Source: Glycomyces algeriensis (GTDB lineage: Bacteria; Actinomycetota; Actinomycetes; Mycobacteriales; Micromonosporaceae). From it: a DNA stretch of 64,000 nt. The stretch lies in contig NZ_JAPZVR010000003.1 of NCBI RefSeq assembly GCF_027622855.1, positions 208,164 through 272,163 of the forward strand, written 5' to 3'. Every line of letters starts with the position of its first letter. The first letter of the stretch is position 1. Positions 45,009 through 54,565 of this stretch are shown piece by piece. The notes under the pieces are model-generated. The model did no database searches, was not told the DNA's origin, and worked only from the letters and a program-made list of their open reading frames with translations. The position numbers were made by a program, and so were the translations under genes.

Positions 45009-47657
45009 ATGACACGCGGACCCCGCCCCCGTTCCCGGCTGCTCGCCGCCGTCCTCGCCACGGCGGCAGTGCTCTTGGCGCTGCTGGCCGTGCCCGCCTC
45101 CGCCGCGGCCGCCGGCACCGCCACGATCTACTACCGCGCCGCCTCGGCCTGGAGCAGCGTCAACATCCACTACGCACTGACCGGCGGCGCGTGGACCACC
45201 GTGCCCGGGGTCCCCATGACCGCCGCCTGCCCCGGCTGGTACGCCCGCACCATCGACCTCGGCACCGCCACCGGTCTCACCGCCGCGTTCAACAACGGCG
45301 GCGGCATCTGGGACAACAACGGCGCCGCCGACTACGCCATCGGCTCGGGCGTCACCGTCGTGTCCGACAGCGAGGCGACGGCGAACGCGCCCGACCCATG
45401 CGCGAGCGCCGAACCCGACACCGCCGCCCCGACCGCGCCGCGGGACCTGACCGCAACGGTCAACGCCACCACCGTGATCCTGGGCTGGACCGCGTCCACT
45501 GACGACGTCGGCGTCGCCGGGTACCGCCTGACCCGCACCTCCGCTGAAGGCACCGTCACCCGCACCACGACCGCCACCCAGTTCGCCGACGCGAACCTCG
45601 ACCCCGAGACCGAGTACACCTACGCCGTCACGGCCTACGACGCGGTCGGGAACGTCTCGGCGGCCTCCGCCTCGGTCGCGGCCACCACCGGCGAGGCCCC
45701 GCCGACCTCGGCCGGCGGCGAGATGCTCGGCGGCGACCCCCGCCAGGACCCGATCTACTTCGCCATGACCGCCCGCTTCTACGACGGCGACGAGTCGAAC
45801 AACCGCGGCGGCGCCAAGCACGAGACCTCCGGGAACGCCGAATACGACGACCCGATGTTCCGCGGCGACTTCTCCGGGCTCATCGAGCGGCTCGACTACA
45901 TCAAGGGCCTCGGCTTCTCGGCCGTGTGGATCACCCCGGTCGTGCTCAACCGCTCGGACTACGACTACCACGGTTACCACGGATACGACTTCTACGAGAT
46001 CGACGCGCGCCTGGAGTCCGAGGGCGCGTCCTATCAGGACCTCATCGACACCGCGCACGCCAAGGGCATGAAGATCTACCAGGACGTCGTCCTCAACCAC
46101 TCCTCCCGCTGGGGCGCGGTCGGCCTGGAGACCCCGAAGGTCTACGGCGTCCAGGACGCGCAGTGGGGCGACTTCTACGACACGCCGAACCCCGGTTTCA
46201 CCTACGACGGCCTCGCGGTCGAACCGAACTCCGGGCGCTCCCACTACAACGGCGACCTGTGGTCCACTTCCGAGCCCGCCGGCAACACCTGCCGCAACTG
46301 GGGCCGGTTCACCGGCAACTACAGCGCCGAGGGCTGGAAGGTCTACCACTGCCAGTGGCCCAGTCCGACCTCCGGCATGTTCTCCGCCGAGCACTTCCAC
46401 CAGTGCTGGATCGGCAACTGGGAGGGCGAGGACGCCCGCTCCTGCTGGATCCACGAGGACCTCGCCGACTTCAACACCGAGAACGAAGCGGTCCAGGAGT
46501 ACCTGATCGGCGCGTACGAGCAGTACATCGACATGGGCGTTGACGGCTTCCGCGTCGACACCGCCGTCCACATCCCCCGCGTCACCTGGAACCGCGTCTT
46601 CCTGCCCGCCCTCCAGGAGCACCTGGTGGCCAAGTACGGCGAGGAGAAGGCGCAGGACTTCTACATCTTCGGCGAGGTCGCCGCGTTCGTCCACGACCGC
46701 TGGAACCGCGGCTCGGTCAACCACTCCGCCCAGTTCTACACCTGGCAGGAGCGCCGCGAATACGCCGCGGACGACGTCGCCGCCGCCCTCGAGCAGTACG
46801 ACTGGGAGAACGCCCAGGGCACCGAGAACCAGCCCACCAGCGACAACGCGTTCCTCGACGGCAACGCCTACCACGAGCCCGACCACTCGCGGTTCTCCGG
46901 CATGAACATCATCGACATGCGCATGCACATGAACTTCGGGGAGGCGGGCAACGCGTTCTACAACGGCAAGGACTCCGACGCGTGGGTGAACGACGCCACG
47001 TACAACGCCGTCTACGTCGACTCGCACGACTACGGCCCCAACAAGTCGAGCACCCGCTACGCCGGCGGCACCGACGCCTGGGCCGAGAACATGAACCTCA
47101 TGTGGACCTTCCGCGGCATTCCCACCCTCTACTACGGATCGGAGGTCGAGTTCCAGGCCGGCGTGAAGATCGACTGCGGCCCCACCTGCCCGCTCGCGGA
47201 GACCGGCCGCGCCTACTACGGCGACAACCTCGAAGGCACCCTGGAGGTGAGCGATTTCAGCCAGGTCGAATCCGCCACCGGCGCCATCGCCACCACCATG
47301 GAGCAGCCGCTGGTCCAGCACCTCCAGCGCCTCAACGAGATCCGCCGCGCCGTCCCCGCACTCACCATGGGCCAGTACTCGACCGAGGGCATCAGCGGCG
47401 GCATCGCCTTCAAACGCCGCTACACCGACGCCACGACCGACAGCTTCGCCCTGGTCGCGATCACGAGTTCGGCGACGTTCACCTCGATCCCCAACGGCAC
47501 CTACACGGACGCCGTCACCGGCGAGGTCAGGACCGTCACGAACGGGACGCTGACCGCCACCGTCTCCGGGAAGGGCGACATGGCCGTGTGGGTCCTCGAC
47601 ACCGCCCTCACCGACGCGCCCGGCCAGATCGGCGCCGACGGGCCCTACCTCTCCTGA
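45009..47657 (+). CDS. Secreted alpha-amylase (CBM25-Fn3-GH13)
   Basis: An 882-residue exported enzyme. A Sec signal peptide covers residues 1-36 (cleavage near ASAAAA). Residues about 37-120 are a CBM25 starch-binding domain (ATIYYRAASAWSSVNIHY, TAAFNNGGGIWDNNG) and about 143-235 a fibronectin type III domain. From 250 on is a GH13 catalytic domain with GFRVDTAVHI (nucleophile), YIFGEVAAF (acid/base) and VDSHDYGPN. It would degrade starch outside the cell into fragments for the lipoprotein pullulanase and transporters. ATG at 45009 follows AGGAG. A maltose-type operator lies upstream. Confidence 0.9.
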   Translation: MTRGPRPRSRLLAAVLATAAVLLALLAVPASAAAAGTATIYYRAASAWSSVNIHYALTGGAWTTVPGVPMTAACPGWYARTIDLGTATGLTAAFNNGGGIWDNNGAADYAIGSGVTVVSDSEATANAPDPCASAEPDTAAPTAPRDLTATVNATTVILGWTASTDDVGVAGYRLTRTSAEGTVTRTTTATQFADANLDPETEYTYAVTAYDAVGNVSAASASVAATTGEAPPTSAGGEMLGGDPRQDPIYFAMTARFYDGDESNNRGGAKHETSGNAEYDDPMFRGDFSGLIERLDYIKGLGFSAVWITPVVLNRSDYDYHGYHGYDFYEIDARLESEGASYQDLIDTAHAKGMKIYQDVVLNHSSRWGAVGLETPKVYGVQDAQWGDFYDTPNPGFTYDGLAVEPNSGRSHYNGDLWSTSEPAGNTCRNWGRFTGNYSAEGWKVYHCQWPSPTSGMFSAEHFHQCWIGNWEGEDARSCWIHEDLADFNTENEAVQEYLIGAYEQYIDMGVDGFRVDTAVHIPRVTWNRVFLPALQEHLVAKYGEEKAQDFYIFGEVAAFVHDRWNRGSVNHSAQFYTWQERREYAADDVAAALEQYDWENAQGTENQPTSDNAFLDGNAYHEPDHSRFSGMNIIDMRMHMNFGEAGNAFYNGKDSDAWVNDATYNAVYVDSHDYGPNKSSTRYAGGTDAWAENMNLMWTFRGIPTLYYGSEVEFQAGVKIDCGPTCPLAETGRAYYGDNLEGTLEVSDFSQVESATGAIATTMEQPLVQHLQRLNEIRRAVPALTMGQYSTEGISGGIAFKRRYTDATTDSFALVAITSSATFTSIPNGTYTDAVTGEVRTVTNGTLTATVSGKGDMAVWVLDTALTDAPGQIGADGPYLS

Positions 47658-47674
47658 GCCTTGCCACCCAGAAT

Positions 47675-47717
47675 GACCGGGCCGGTCACGCGGCGACCCC
47701 GCGCGACCGGCCCGGTC
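47675..47717. terminator. Hairpin after amylase gene
   Basis: The arms GACCGGGCCGGTC and GACCGGCCCGGTC form a perfect 13-bp stem, and the 17-base loop can pair internally (GCGG with CCGC). It lies between the converging amylase and MerR genes. Confidence 0.8.
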
Positions 47718-47759
47718 CTGCGCGCGCCCCTTCCCCGCCCGACGCCCAGGCCTTGCAGA

Positions 47760-48578
47760 TCAGTTCCAGGTCGCCGTCTCGGGGTCGGTGCCGTTCGCCT
47801 CGGCGTTCGCGTCGATGACCTCGCGCAGCCACGCCGCAAGTCCCGGCTCGGCGGCGTCCACGTTCGCGGTGAACGCGGCGTCGTCCACGAAGGTGCGGCC
47901 GATGCACACGTGCATCGCGTGGGAGCAGTCGAAGTATGTGGACATGAGCTCCCGGTGCCGCTCCGCCAGCGCGTTCGCCGCGGCCGAACCGGGCACGGCG
48001 CCCGCGCGCTTCGCGTCGACGAGATCGGCGTTCAATGCCTCGGTGCGCGCCGCGATCGCCTTCCAGCCCTCCGCATCCAGGTGCGCGGCGCGTTCGGCGT
48101 ACTGCCGCCATTGCGGTGTGTCGCCCCAACGCTTCTCGGCCCCTGCCTGCCAGTCGGGGTCCCAGGATTCGCCGAAGATCGCCACCTGCTCCTCGGCCGT
48201 GAGCCGGATGCCTTCGCTCAGGGCGTCGAGCATCCGATCGACCGCGCCGGCCATGCGCTCCATGCGGGCGATGCCGTCCTGGAGCTGCGCCTTCTGCCTG
48301 CGCAGGTGCTCGCGGGCGTCGACGGCGGGGTCGTCGAGGAGCCGCTTGATCTCGCTCAGCGCCATGCCGATCTCGCGGTAGACCAGGACGCGGTGGACCC
48401 GGGCGATGTCGTCGTCGGTGTAGAGGCGGTACCCGGCGCCGGTGCGGTGGCTCGGGCGCGCCAGGCCGATCTCGTCCCAGTGGTGCAGCGTCCGCACGCT
48501 GACCCCGACGAGCGCGGCCGCGCCCCCGACGGTGAGGCCGCCGGGGGCGCGGTGCGGGTGGTGTTGTCGGTCGTTCAC
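47760..48578 (-). CDS. MerR-family regulator with TipAS domain
   Basis: A 272-residue TipA-like protein. Residues 14-82 are the MerR HTH (LTVGGAAALVGVSVRTLHHW, GYRLYTDDDIARVHRVLVYR), followed by a coiled-coil helix and a C-terminal TipAS domain (about 150-270; ERHRELMSTYFDCSHAMHVC, then YIGRTFV-like). TipAS domains bind thiopeptides and other drugs and activate resistance genes. The start is GTG at 48578; GATACT ends six bases before it, suggesting a leaderless promoter inside the end of the glyoxalase gene. The Cys residues in the TipAS domain need comparison with TipA before a binding role is claimed. Confidence 0.85.
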   Translation of the reverse strand: MNDRQHHPHRAPGGLTVGGAAALVGVSVRTLHHWDEIGLARPSHRTGAGYRLYTDDDIARVHRVLVYREIGMALSEIKRLLDDPAVDAREHLRRQKAQLQDGIARMERMAGAVDRMLDALSEGIRLTAEEQVAIFGESWDPDWQAGAEKRWGDTPQWRQYAERAAHLDAEGWKAIAARTEALNADLVDAKRAGAVPGSAAANALAERHRELMSTYFDCSHAMHVCIGRTFVDDAAFTANVDAAEPGLAAWLREVIDANAEANGTDPETATWN

Positions 48579-48588
48579 CGACCCAGTA

Positions 48589-49080
48589 TCACTCGGTCGG
48601 CAGGTCCCATCCGCTCTCCCGCAGGTAATCGGCGATCGGTCCGTTCAAGTCGAGGGGCTTGCCGCTGGCCATGACGACCTTGACGTTCTCGGGCGTGGTG
48701 ACGATGAGGTCGACCATGTTCCAGGGACGCTCGATCGGCCCCTCCGTGCAGCCGGGGACGATCGCCTCGCAGCGCTCCTTGATCTCGTCGAACTGGCTGA
48801 GCACGCACGTGAAGGTGACGGTCATCCCGGGCGTCTGCTCGTCCGGCTCCCCCGGCAGGAGCAGGACGTCCTGGAACGCCCAGCGCCGCAGGTGGGTCAC
48901 CTGGCCCGGGGTCGTGAAGAAGTCGATGAAGCCGAGCCCCTCGGTCCAGAAGTGCTTCGAGGCCTCGAAGTCGTTCGTGGGGATCGAGGCGAACATGGGC
49001 ATGCCGTAGACGCCCTTGTAGATCTCGGGCGCGACGGCGGTCGGGGACGGCATGGGCACTGGGCTGATGTACTCGGTCAT
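48589..49080 (-). CDS. Glyoxalase/bleomycin-resistance-fold protein
   Basis: A 163-residue VOC-superfamily protein. PMFASIPTNDFEASKHFWTE followed by LGFIDFFTTP is the usual first beta-alpha-beta unit, and VTFTCVLSQFDEIKERCEA starts the second. Metal ligands typical of true glyoxalase I are not evident, so it may be a binding or resistance protein. ATG at 49080. The TipA-like MerR gene follows ten bases after its stop, so the two may be regulated together. Confidence 0.75.
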   Translation of the reverse strand: MTEYISPVPMPSPTAVAPEIYKGVYGMPMFASIPTNDFEASKHFWTEGLGFIDFFTTPGQVTHLRRWAFQDVLLLPGEPDEQTPGMTVTFTCVLSQFDEIKERCEAIVPGCTEGPIERPWNMVDLIVTTPENVKVVMASGKPLDLNGPIADYLRESGWDLPTE

Positions 49081-49623
49081 GTCCCGATCGTCGGGCCTCA
49101 CGCCGCGTGAGGGTCAAGCCGGAACGCCGATCCGCAGCCGTGAGGCCGATCACCGCCCCGTGGGGCGCCGGACGGGAGCGCAACGCCGGGCGGGTTCGGG
49201 GCCGAGGTCACCATCGCCGACACCGACCCGCTTGCGTCGAGTCGCCCGCGAAATGTCGGGAGTCCAAGCCGCACTGAGGTCGCTGCGGCGGAGGACCTGC
49301 AACCGTATGAGCGGACCCAGATGGCCGGTATCGCCAGAAAAGCCTGAATCGAAGCCAGGGCCCGCGCCGACAGGCGCGGGCCTCGATTGTCGTCGAGCGA
49401 GCCCGGAGTGCGCGATCGCGTGCCCGCGGGTTGCGCATTGCGCAGAAACGCGACCGGACCCACGAACGTGAAGTAGCGTCAAGATTGCCAGGCCGGGGGC
49501 CTCGACCTGTTCAGGTCCCGCATTCGAGGAGCGAATACGTTCCCGCCCCGCCCTGAGTCAAGGCGTACGCGGCGCAATCGGACCGCCGTTCGTCATCTGG
49601 ACTCCCAATGGAGGCGTTCGACC
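49081..49623. other. Gene-free stretch with one hairpin
   Basis: No convincing coding region is seen in these 543 bases; open frames on both strands have poor composition and no ribosome binding sites. The arms GGCCCGCGCC and GGCGCGGGCC around GACA (49359-49382) form a perfect terminator-like hairpin with no gene before it. ATTCG and CGAAT (49522-49536) form a weak inverted repeat about 90 bases before the next gene. The stretch may hold a decayed gene or an unannotated small RNA ending at the hairpin. Confidence 0.5.
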
Positions 49624-51018
49624 ATGGGCAGCATCAGCGGAACGAATCTCGAGAAACTGCGCGAGGGTCTGCGCGGACCTGTCGTCGCCCCAGGGGATCC
49701 CGGCTACGACGACACCCGCAGCATCTACAACGCCATGATCGACCGGCACCCTGCCGCGTTCGCGCAGTGCGCCGACGTCGCCGACGTGCGGGCCACCATC
49801 GCCTTCGCGCAGGAGGTCGGGATCGAACTCGCAGTCCGCGGCGGCGGCCACAGCGGACCGGGCCTGTGCCTGGTGGACGACGGGCTCACGCTGGACCTCT
49901 CCCCCATGGACTGGGTGCGGGTGGACCCCGGCGCGGGCATCGCGCAGGTCGGCGGTGGCGCGCAGCTCGGCGCTCTCGACCACGCCGCCCACACCTTCGG
50001 CCTCGGCATACCCGCCGGCATCATGTCCACGACCGGCATCGGCGGCCTCACCCTGGGCGGCGGGCACGGCCACCTGACCCGCAAGTACGGCCTCACCATC
50101 GACAGCCTGGTCTCCGCCGACGTCGTCCTCGCCGACGGCACCTTCGTCACGGCGTCAGAGCAGGACCATCCGGACCTGTTCTGGGCACTGCGAGGCGGCG
50201 GCGGGAACTTCGGCGTCGTCACGTCGTTCACCTTCCGGATGAACAAGGTCAGCAACGTCGGCGTCGGCCTGACCGTCTGGCCCATCGACCGCACCGGCGA
50301 GATCCTGCGGTGGTACCGGGAGTTCCTCCCCTCCGCACCGGAAGACCTCAACGGGTTCTTCGCCCTCCTCACGGTGCCGCCCGGCCCGCCGTTCCCCGAG
50401 CCGATCCACGGCCAGAAGATGTGCGCGGTGGTCTGGTGCTACACCGGCGACCTGGAAGAGGGCCGCCTCGAAGAGGTCCTCGCCGTCGCGAACGACCCGG
50501 CGCCGCCGGCGTTCCACTTCACCGCGCCGATGCCGTACCCCGCGCTGCAGAGCATGTTCGACGGGCTGATTCCAAAAGGGCTGCAATGGTACTGGCGCGG
50601 CGCCTTCTTCGACGCGATCTCCGACGCGGCGATCGAAGTGCACGAGCGGTACGGCCAGGCCCTGCCGACCGAGTCGTCGACCATGCACCTCTACCCCGTG
50701 GACGGGGCCGCCCACCGGGTGGGCGCGGACGAGACCGCCTGGGCGTACCGGGACGCCGTATGGTCCGCGGTGATCGGCGGCATCGACGCCGACCCCGCCA
50801 ACGCCGATCTCATCCGCCAATGGTGCGTCGACTACTCCACGGACCTGCACCCGCACTCCATGGGCGGTTCCTATGTCAACTTCCTGGGCGCCAAGGAAGG
50901 GCCGGAACGCGTCCAATCGACGTACCGCGGCAACTACGACCGGCTCACTTCGGTCAAGCAGGCCTACGATCCCGAGAACTTCTTCCACGCCAACCAGAAC
51001 ATCCCGCCGGCAGGCTGA
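49624..51018 (+). CDS. FAD-dependent oxidoreductase, berberine-bridge-enzyme-like
   Basis: A 464-residue protein. The PCMH-type FAD domain shows AVRGGGHSGPG (the His normally linked to the FAD 8-alpha position) and GIGGLTLGGGHGHLTRKYGL. The Cys that forms the second FAD bond in bicovalent members is replaced: the segment before GIGG reads IMSTT. The BBE C-terminal segment YRGNYDRLTSVKQAYDPENFFH is present. Such enzymes oxidise sugars or secondary metabolites. ATG at 49624 follows GGAGG. There is no signal peptide. It is monocistronic. Substrate unknown. Confidence 0.85.
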   Translation: MGSISGTNLEKLREGLRGPVVAPGDPGYDDTRSIYNAMIDRHPAAFAQCADVADVRATIAFAQEVGIELAVRGGGHSGPGLCLVDDGLTLDLSPMDWVRVDPGAGIAQVGGGAQLGALDHAAHTFGLGIPAGIMSTTGIGGLTLGGGHGHLTRKYGLTIDSLVSADVVLADGTFVTASEQDHPDLFWALRGGGGNFGVVTSFTFRMNKVSNVGVGLTVWPIDRTGEILRWYREFLPSAPEDLNGFFALLTVPPGPPFPEPIHGQKMCAVVWCYTGDLEEGRLEEVLAVANDPAPPAFHFTAPMPYPALQSMFDGLIPKGLQWYWRGAFFDAISDAAIEVHERYGQALPTESSTMHLYPVDGAAHRVGADETAWAYRDAVWSAVIGGIDADPANADLIRQWCVDYSTDLHPHSMGGSYVNFLGAKEGPERVQSTYRGNYDRLTSVKQAYDPENFFHANQNIPPAG

Positions 51019-51064
51019 GGAACGTCCGCACTGGATCTCGCCGACTACTGGAGGGTCGCTACCG

Positions 51065-51484
51065 CTACGAGCCGAGTTGCATGCGGCTCAACATCTCGAG
51101 CACTGAGGTCACGTGTTCGACCTGACGCGGATCATCCATCCGCAGGTCCCGGAACTCACGGTCCGGATCGCCGTCGCGCAGCTGCGCCACCCATGCGAGG
51201 AGCGCGGCGGTGCCCTCGGGAGTCGCAACGAAGACCGTCCCGCCGAAGCCCGGGTCCGCAAGCTGCGCGGTGTCACCGGTGATGATCTCGGCGAGCGCCA
51301 ATGCGGTCATGTCGTACAAGTACTCGTCAGCGGCGGGGTCGTCGCCAAGCAGGCCCTCATCACGGGCGGCGTTCACCAGCTCATCGGCCGTCACCCGGTC
51401 CCGACCGCGAACGATCGCCTCCACCATCGCGAGCACCTCAAGACCCTCGTCGCTCTGAAGTGCCTTGACTCCCCATGAACCCAT
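51065..51484 (-). CDS. Small protein with MGxWG start (DUF4259-like)
   Basis: A 139-residue acidic soluble protein. The start MGSWGVKALQSDEGLEVLAM and the middle ADEYLYDMTALALAEIITGD resemble a widespread family that begins MGxWG and is sometimes labelled DUF4259. Function not known. ATG at 51484 is preferred over GTG at 51493; TAGGGT ends seven bases before it, which suggests a leaderless mRNA. Members are often found near polymorphic toxins, but no toxin is visible here. Confidence 0.6.
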   Translation of the reverse strand: MGSWGVKALQSDEGLEVLAMVEAIVRGRDRVTADELVNAARDEGLLGDDPAADEYLYDMTALALAEIITGDTAQLADPGFGGTVFVATPEGTAALLAWVAQLRDGDPDREFRDLRMDDPRQVEHVTSVLEMLSRMQLGS

Positions 51485-51773
51485 GGCGCCCACCCTAACC
51501 GCAAGGGCGGTGAATTGGCGACGCCCGAGAACTCAGCCGTTCAGTGGAGGTGCGGCGCCGCGCGAGGGGCCATCATGGACCCATGGGCGCGAGCGAGCGC
51601 CGCAACGCCGAAGGCGGGGAGCACCCCGCCCGCGACGCCACAACCGTCGCCTCTATGCGAGCGACCCCGTTGCACTGCAACGAGAAGCGACCTTGTCGCC
51701 CCTTCACCGCCCCACCACGAGCATCACGCCCGATCCCCCATCGGACCATCCTTCTCAGGAGAGTGAACGCCAC

Positions 51774-53051
51774 ATGCTCAGCCGGCCCGACCACGACTTC
51801 AAGTTCTCGCACCCCCGCCGCCGCAGTCTCCTCGCCGCCATCGCCGCGGCCTCGGTCGCCGCGGGCGTCGGCGCGGGACTCGCCGACCCCGCCTCCGGGG
51901 CCAGACCGGACTGCAGCGCAGACGACGCCCTGACCTGGTTCGACACCACGGTCGCCGCCACCGCCGCCGGCGGCTCGTCCGTCCGGGTCATCAACGACCG
52001 CTCCTGGGCGATCTCCTGGACCGCCGCCGCGCGGGCCCTGCGGACGGCGCCGCGCAAAGGCCGCGAGCAGTTCTCCCGAGCCGCCCTCGCTTCGGCGCTC
52101 CACACCGGCCTGTCGGCGCTCACCAGCGGTCAGCAGGAGGCGCTCGACGCAGCGCTGGCAGACGCGCTCGCCCGGATCCCCAAGGGCAGAACCAGGACCG
52201 ACGGCGTCGCCGCCGGTACCCGAGAGGCCCAGGCCCTGCTCGCCGATCGCGAGGGCGACGGCCTCGACCCGGCCTCGATCAGCCCCCAGATCGAAGTGCC
52301 CGCACCGGCACCCGGAATCTGGCGGCCCACCCCGCCGGCCCTTGCGCGCCCGACGACCGCCGGGATCGCCTACGCCCGGCCGTTCGCGCTCGAATCGGCC
52401 GAGCAGTTCCGCCCCGCGGGCCCGCCCCCCGTCGGCAGCGAGGCCTACCGCGCCGAACTCGACGAGGTCAGGTCCCTGGGCCGGATCGACTCCACCGCAC
52501 GCACCGCAGAGCAGTCGTTCATCGCGCAGTTCTGGTTCACCTCGGCGGTCCCGCTGCTCCAGCAGTCGCTGCGGCGGGGCCTCGAGCGGACGGACGCCCT
52601 CGCCGACCGCGTGGAACTCGTCGCCCTCTTCTACATCGGACAGGTCGACTCCCAGATCGCCGGCGCCGAGACGAAGTACCACTACTGGCACTGGAGGCCG
52701 GTCAGCGCCGTCCGGGAGGACCCGGAAGCCCCCGAGCCGGGCTGGACGCCGTTCGAGACGACCCCGAGCCACCCCGACTACATCAGCGGGACCAGTCTCT
52801 ATGCCGGTGTGGGCCAGGCGGTGCTGCATGAGCTCGTGCCGCAGGGGCCCGGCCGCGGATTCCGGCTCACGAGCCCCGACTTCCCCGACACGCCGCGCTC
52901 CTACGCGGGTTGGACCGCGCTGGGGCCCGAGGCCGTCTCGGCGCGCGTGCTGACCGGCATCCACTTCCGCACGGCCGGGAAGGACGCCCTGACGCTCGGC
53001 GCCGACGTCGTCGGCCACGCGGTCCACATCAGGGACGACCTCTTCGGCTGA
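51774..53051 (+). CDS. Secreted PAP2/vanadium-haloperoxidase-like protein
   Basis: A 425-residue exported protein. HPRRRSLLAAIAAASVAAG is a Tat-like signal ending near residue 43. The C-terminal half has the vanadate/phosphate-binding elements: KYHYWHWRPVSAV, TTPSHPDYISGTS and ARVLTGIHFRTAG, matching KxxxxxxRP, PSxH and RxxxxxH. It is either a haloperoxidase or an acid phosphatase; the sequence alone does not decide. ATG at 51774 follows AGGAGAG. The 289 bases before it hold no gene but include a small hairpin (GGCGGGG/CCCCGCC at 51613-51630). Confidence 0.8.
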   Translation: MLSRPDHDFKFSHPRRRSLLAAIAAASVAAGVGAGLADPASGARPDCSADDALTWFDTTVAATAAGGSSVRVINDRSWAISWTAAARALRTAPRKGREQFSRAALASALHTGLSALTSGQQEALDAALADALARIPKGRTRTDGVAAGTREAQALLADREGDGLDPASISPQIEVPAPAPGIWRPTPPALARPTTAGIAYARPFALESAEQFRPAGPPPVGSEAYRAELDEVRSLGRIDSTARTAEQSFIAQFWFTSAVPLLQQSLRRGLERTDALADRVELVALFYIGQVDSQIAGAETKYHYWHWRPVSAVREDPEAPEPGWTPFETTPSHPDYISGTSLYAGVGQAVLHELVPQGPGRGFRLTSPDFPDTPRSYAGWTALGPEAVSARVLTGIHFRTAGKDALTLGADVVGHAVHIRDDLFG

Positions 53052-53087
53052 CCGACCCCGGCGGGCTCGGCACCGGGCCGCGGCTCG

Positions 53088-54452
53088 TCAGTAGCCGGTG
53101 CCGCGCTTGACCTGGGCCCGTTCGACATCGTGGGCCGCGCCCTTGGCGTCCAGGGTGCGGCACGCGTCGGCGATGTCCTCGCTCAGGCGGTCGATCTGCT
53201 CGCGGCTCAGGGTCTCCTTGACCAGGGCGCGCATGATCTTGATCCCCTGAGCGTCGGGCGGGAGCGTGTACGCGGGCACCATCCAGCCGCGCTCGGCAGA
53301 GAGCTGCCAGGCGACGTCGGACTCGTCGTAGTCCTGCTCGCCGGTGAGGCGGAACGCGACCAGCGGCAGCTGCTCGGCGTCGCCCCCGATCACCTCGAAG
53401 CGGCCGCCGCTGCGCAGGTTGTCCGCCAGCACGCGCGCGTTCTCCTGCATCATCTTCATGACGTAGGTGTAGCCCTGGCGGCCCAGCCGCACGAAGTTGT
53501 AGTACTGCGCGAGCACCATCGAGGCGCCGGTGGAGAAGTTCAGCGTGAACGTCGCGTCGGTCTTGCCCAGGTAGTTCTCGTAGAACACGAGGTCCTCGGG
53601 CAGGTCCGACTCCTCGCGGAAGACCAGCCAGCCGATGCCCGGGTAGACCAGGCCGTACTTGTGCCCGGAGACGTTGATCGAGCGGACCTGCTCGAGCCGG
53701 AAGTCCCACTTCGAGTCCGGGTAGAGGAAGGGCCACACGAACGCGCCGCTGGCGCCGTCAACGTGGATCGGGATGTCGAGGTCCCGCTTCTTGCGGATGT
53801 CCCGCAGGAGCTCGTCGATGCCGACCACGTCGTCCTTGTGGCCGGTGAACGTGGTGCCGAGAACGGCGACGACGCCGATCGTGTGCTCGTCGAGGTGGGG
53901 TTCGACGTCCTCGGGGCCGATCGTGTACTTGCCCTCGGCGAGCGGCACGATCCGCGGTTCGACGTCGAAATAGCGGCAGAACTTCTCCCAGACGACGTGG
54001 ACGTCCCCGCCGAAGACCAGGTTGGGCCGTTCGACCGACAGGCCGGCCGCCTGGCGGCGCTCGCGCCACTTCCACTTCAGCGACAGCGCCCCGAGCATGA
54101 TCGCCTCGGACGAGCCCTGGGTCCGGCAGCCGGTCGTCTTGCCCGGCGCGTTGAAGAGGTCGGCGAGCATGCGCACGCAGCGCTGCTCGATCTCGGCGGA
54201 GATCGGGTACTCCGCGTGGTCGATGAAGTTGCGGTGGAGGTTCTCGGCGATGATCCGCTGCGCCTCCGGCTCCATCCACGTGGTGACGAACGTGGCGAGG
54301 TTGCGCTGCGGATCGCCCTCCATGGCGAGGTCCACGTCCAGCAGCCGCATGGCGTCGGTCGCGGCCATGCCCCGCTCAGGGAATTTCTCCGAGGGAGCGG
54401 GCGTGGTCAAGAACCGGTTGCCGAACAGGGCCCCGTCGTCGCGTTCAGTCAC
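53088..54452 (-). CDS. gadB: Glutamate decarboxylase
   Basis: A 454-residue PLP-dependent group II decarboxylase. GCRTQGSSEAIMLGALSLKWKW, HVDGASGAFVWPFLYP and SINVSGHKYGLVYPGIGW (PLP Lys in HKYG) are characteristic of GadA/GadB. It converts glutamate to GABA and CO2, consuming a proton, and usually serves acid stress or GABA metabolism. The start is GTG at 54452 without a good ribosome binding site. It is divergent from the aldo/keto reductase gene. No antiporter of the GadC type is adjacent. Confidence 0.9.
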   Translation of the reverse strand: MTERDDGALFGNRFLTTPAPSEKFPERGMAATDAMRLLDVDLAMEGDPQRNLATFVTTWMEPEAQRIIAENLHRNFIDHAEYPISAEIEQRCVRMLADLFNAPGKTTGCRTQGSSEAIMLGALSLKWKWRERRQAAGLSVERPNLVFGGDVHVVWEKFCRYFDVEPRIVPLAEGKYTIGPEDVEPHLDEHTIGVVAVLGTTFTGHKDDVVGIDELLRDIRKKRDLDIPIHVDGASGAFVWPFLYPDSKWDFRLEQVRSINVSGHKYGLVYPGIGWLVFREESDLPEDLVFYENYLGKTDATFTLNFSTGASMVLAQYYNFVRLGRQGYTYVMKMMQENARVLADNLRSGGRFEVIGGDAEQLPLVAFRLTGEQDYDESDVAWQLSAERGWMVPAYTLPPDAQGIKIMRALVKETLSREQIDRLSEDIADACRTLDAKGAAHDVERAQVKRGTGY

Positions 54453-54565
54453 AAGAGGAATTCAAACAGTTCGGCAGCGGCGGCGAGCGCGCTTCCGGTA
54501 ATGCCGGCGCCTCCATTCGCGCATGTCCCTTCCGCACGCCTCGATTCGCCCGTAGCGTCGAGGCC

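Noticed and set aside
49098..49463. 121-codon minus-strand frame in the gap before the BBE-like gene
   Set aside because: It has no ribosome binding site, runs through a perfect hairpin and has a composition unlike neighbouring genes.
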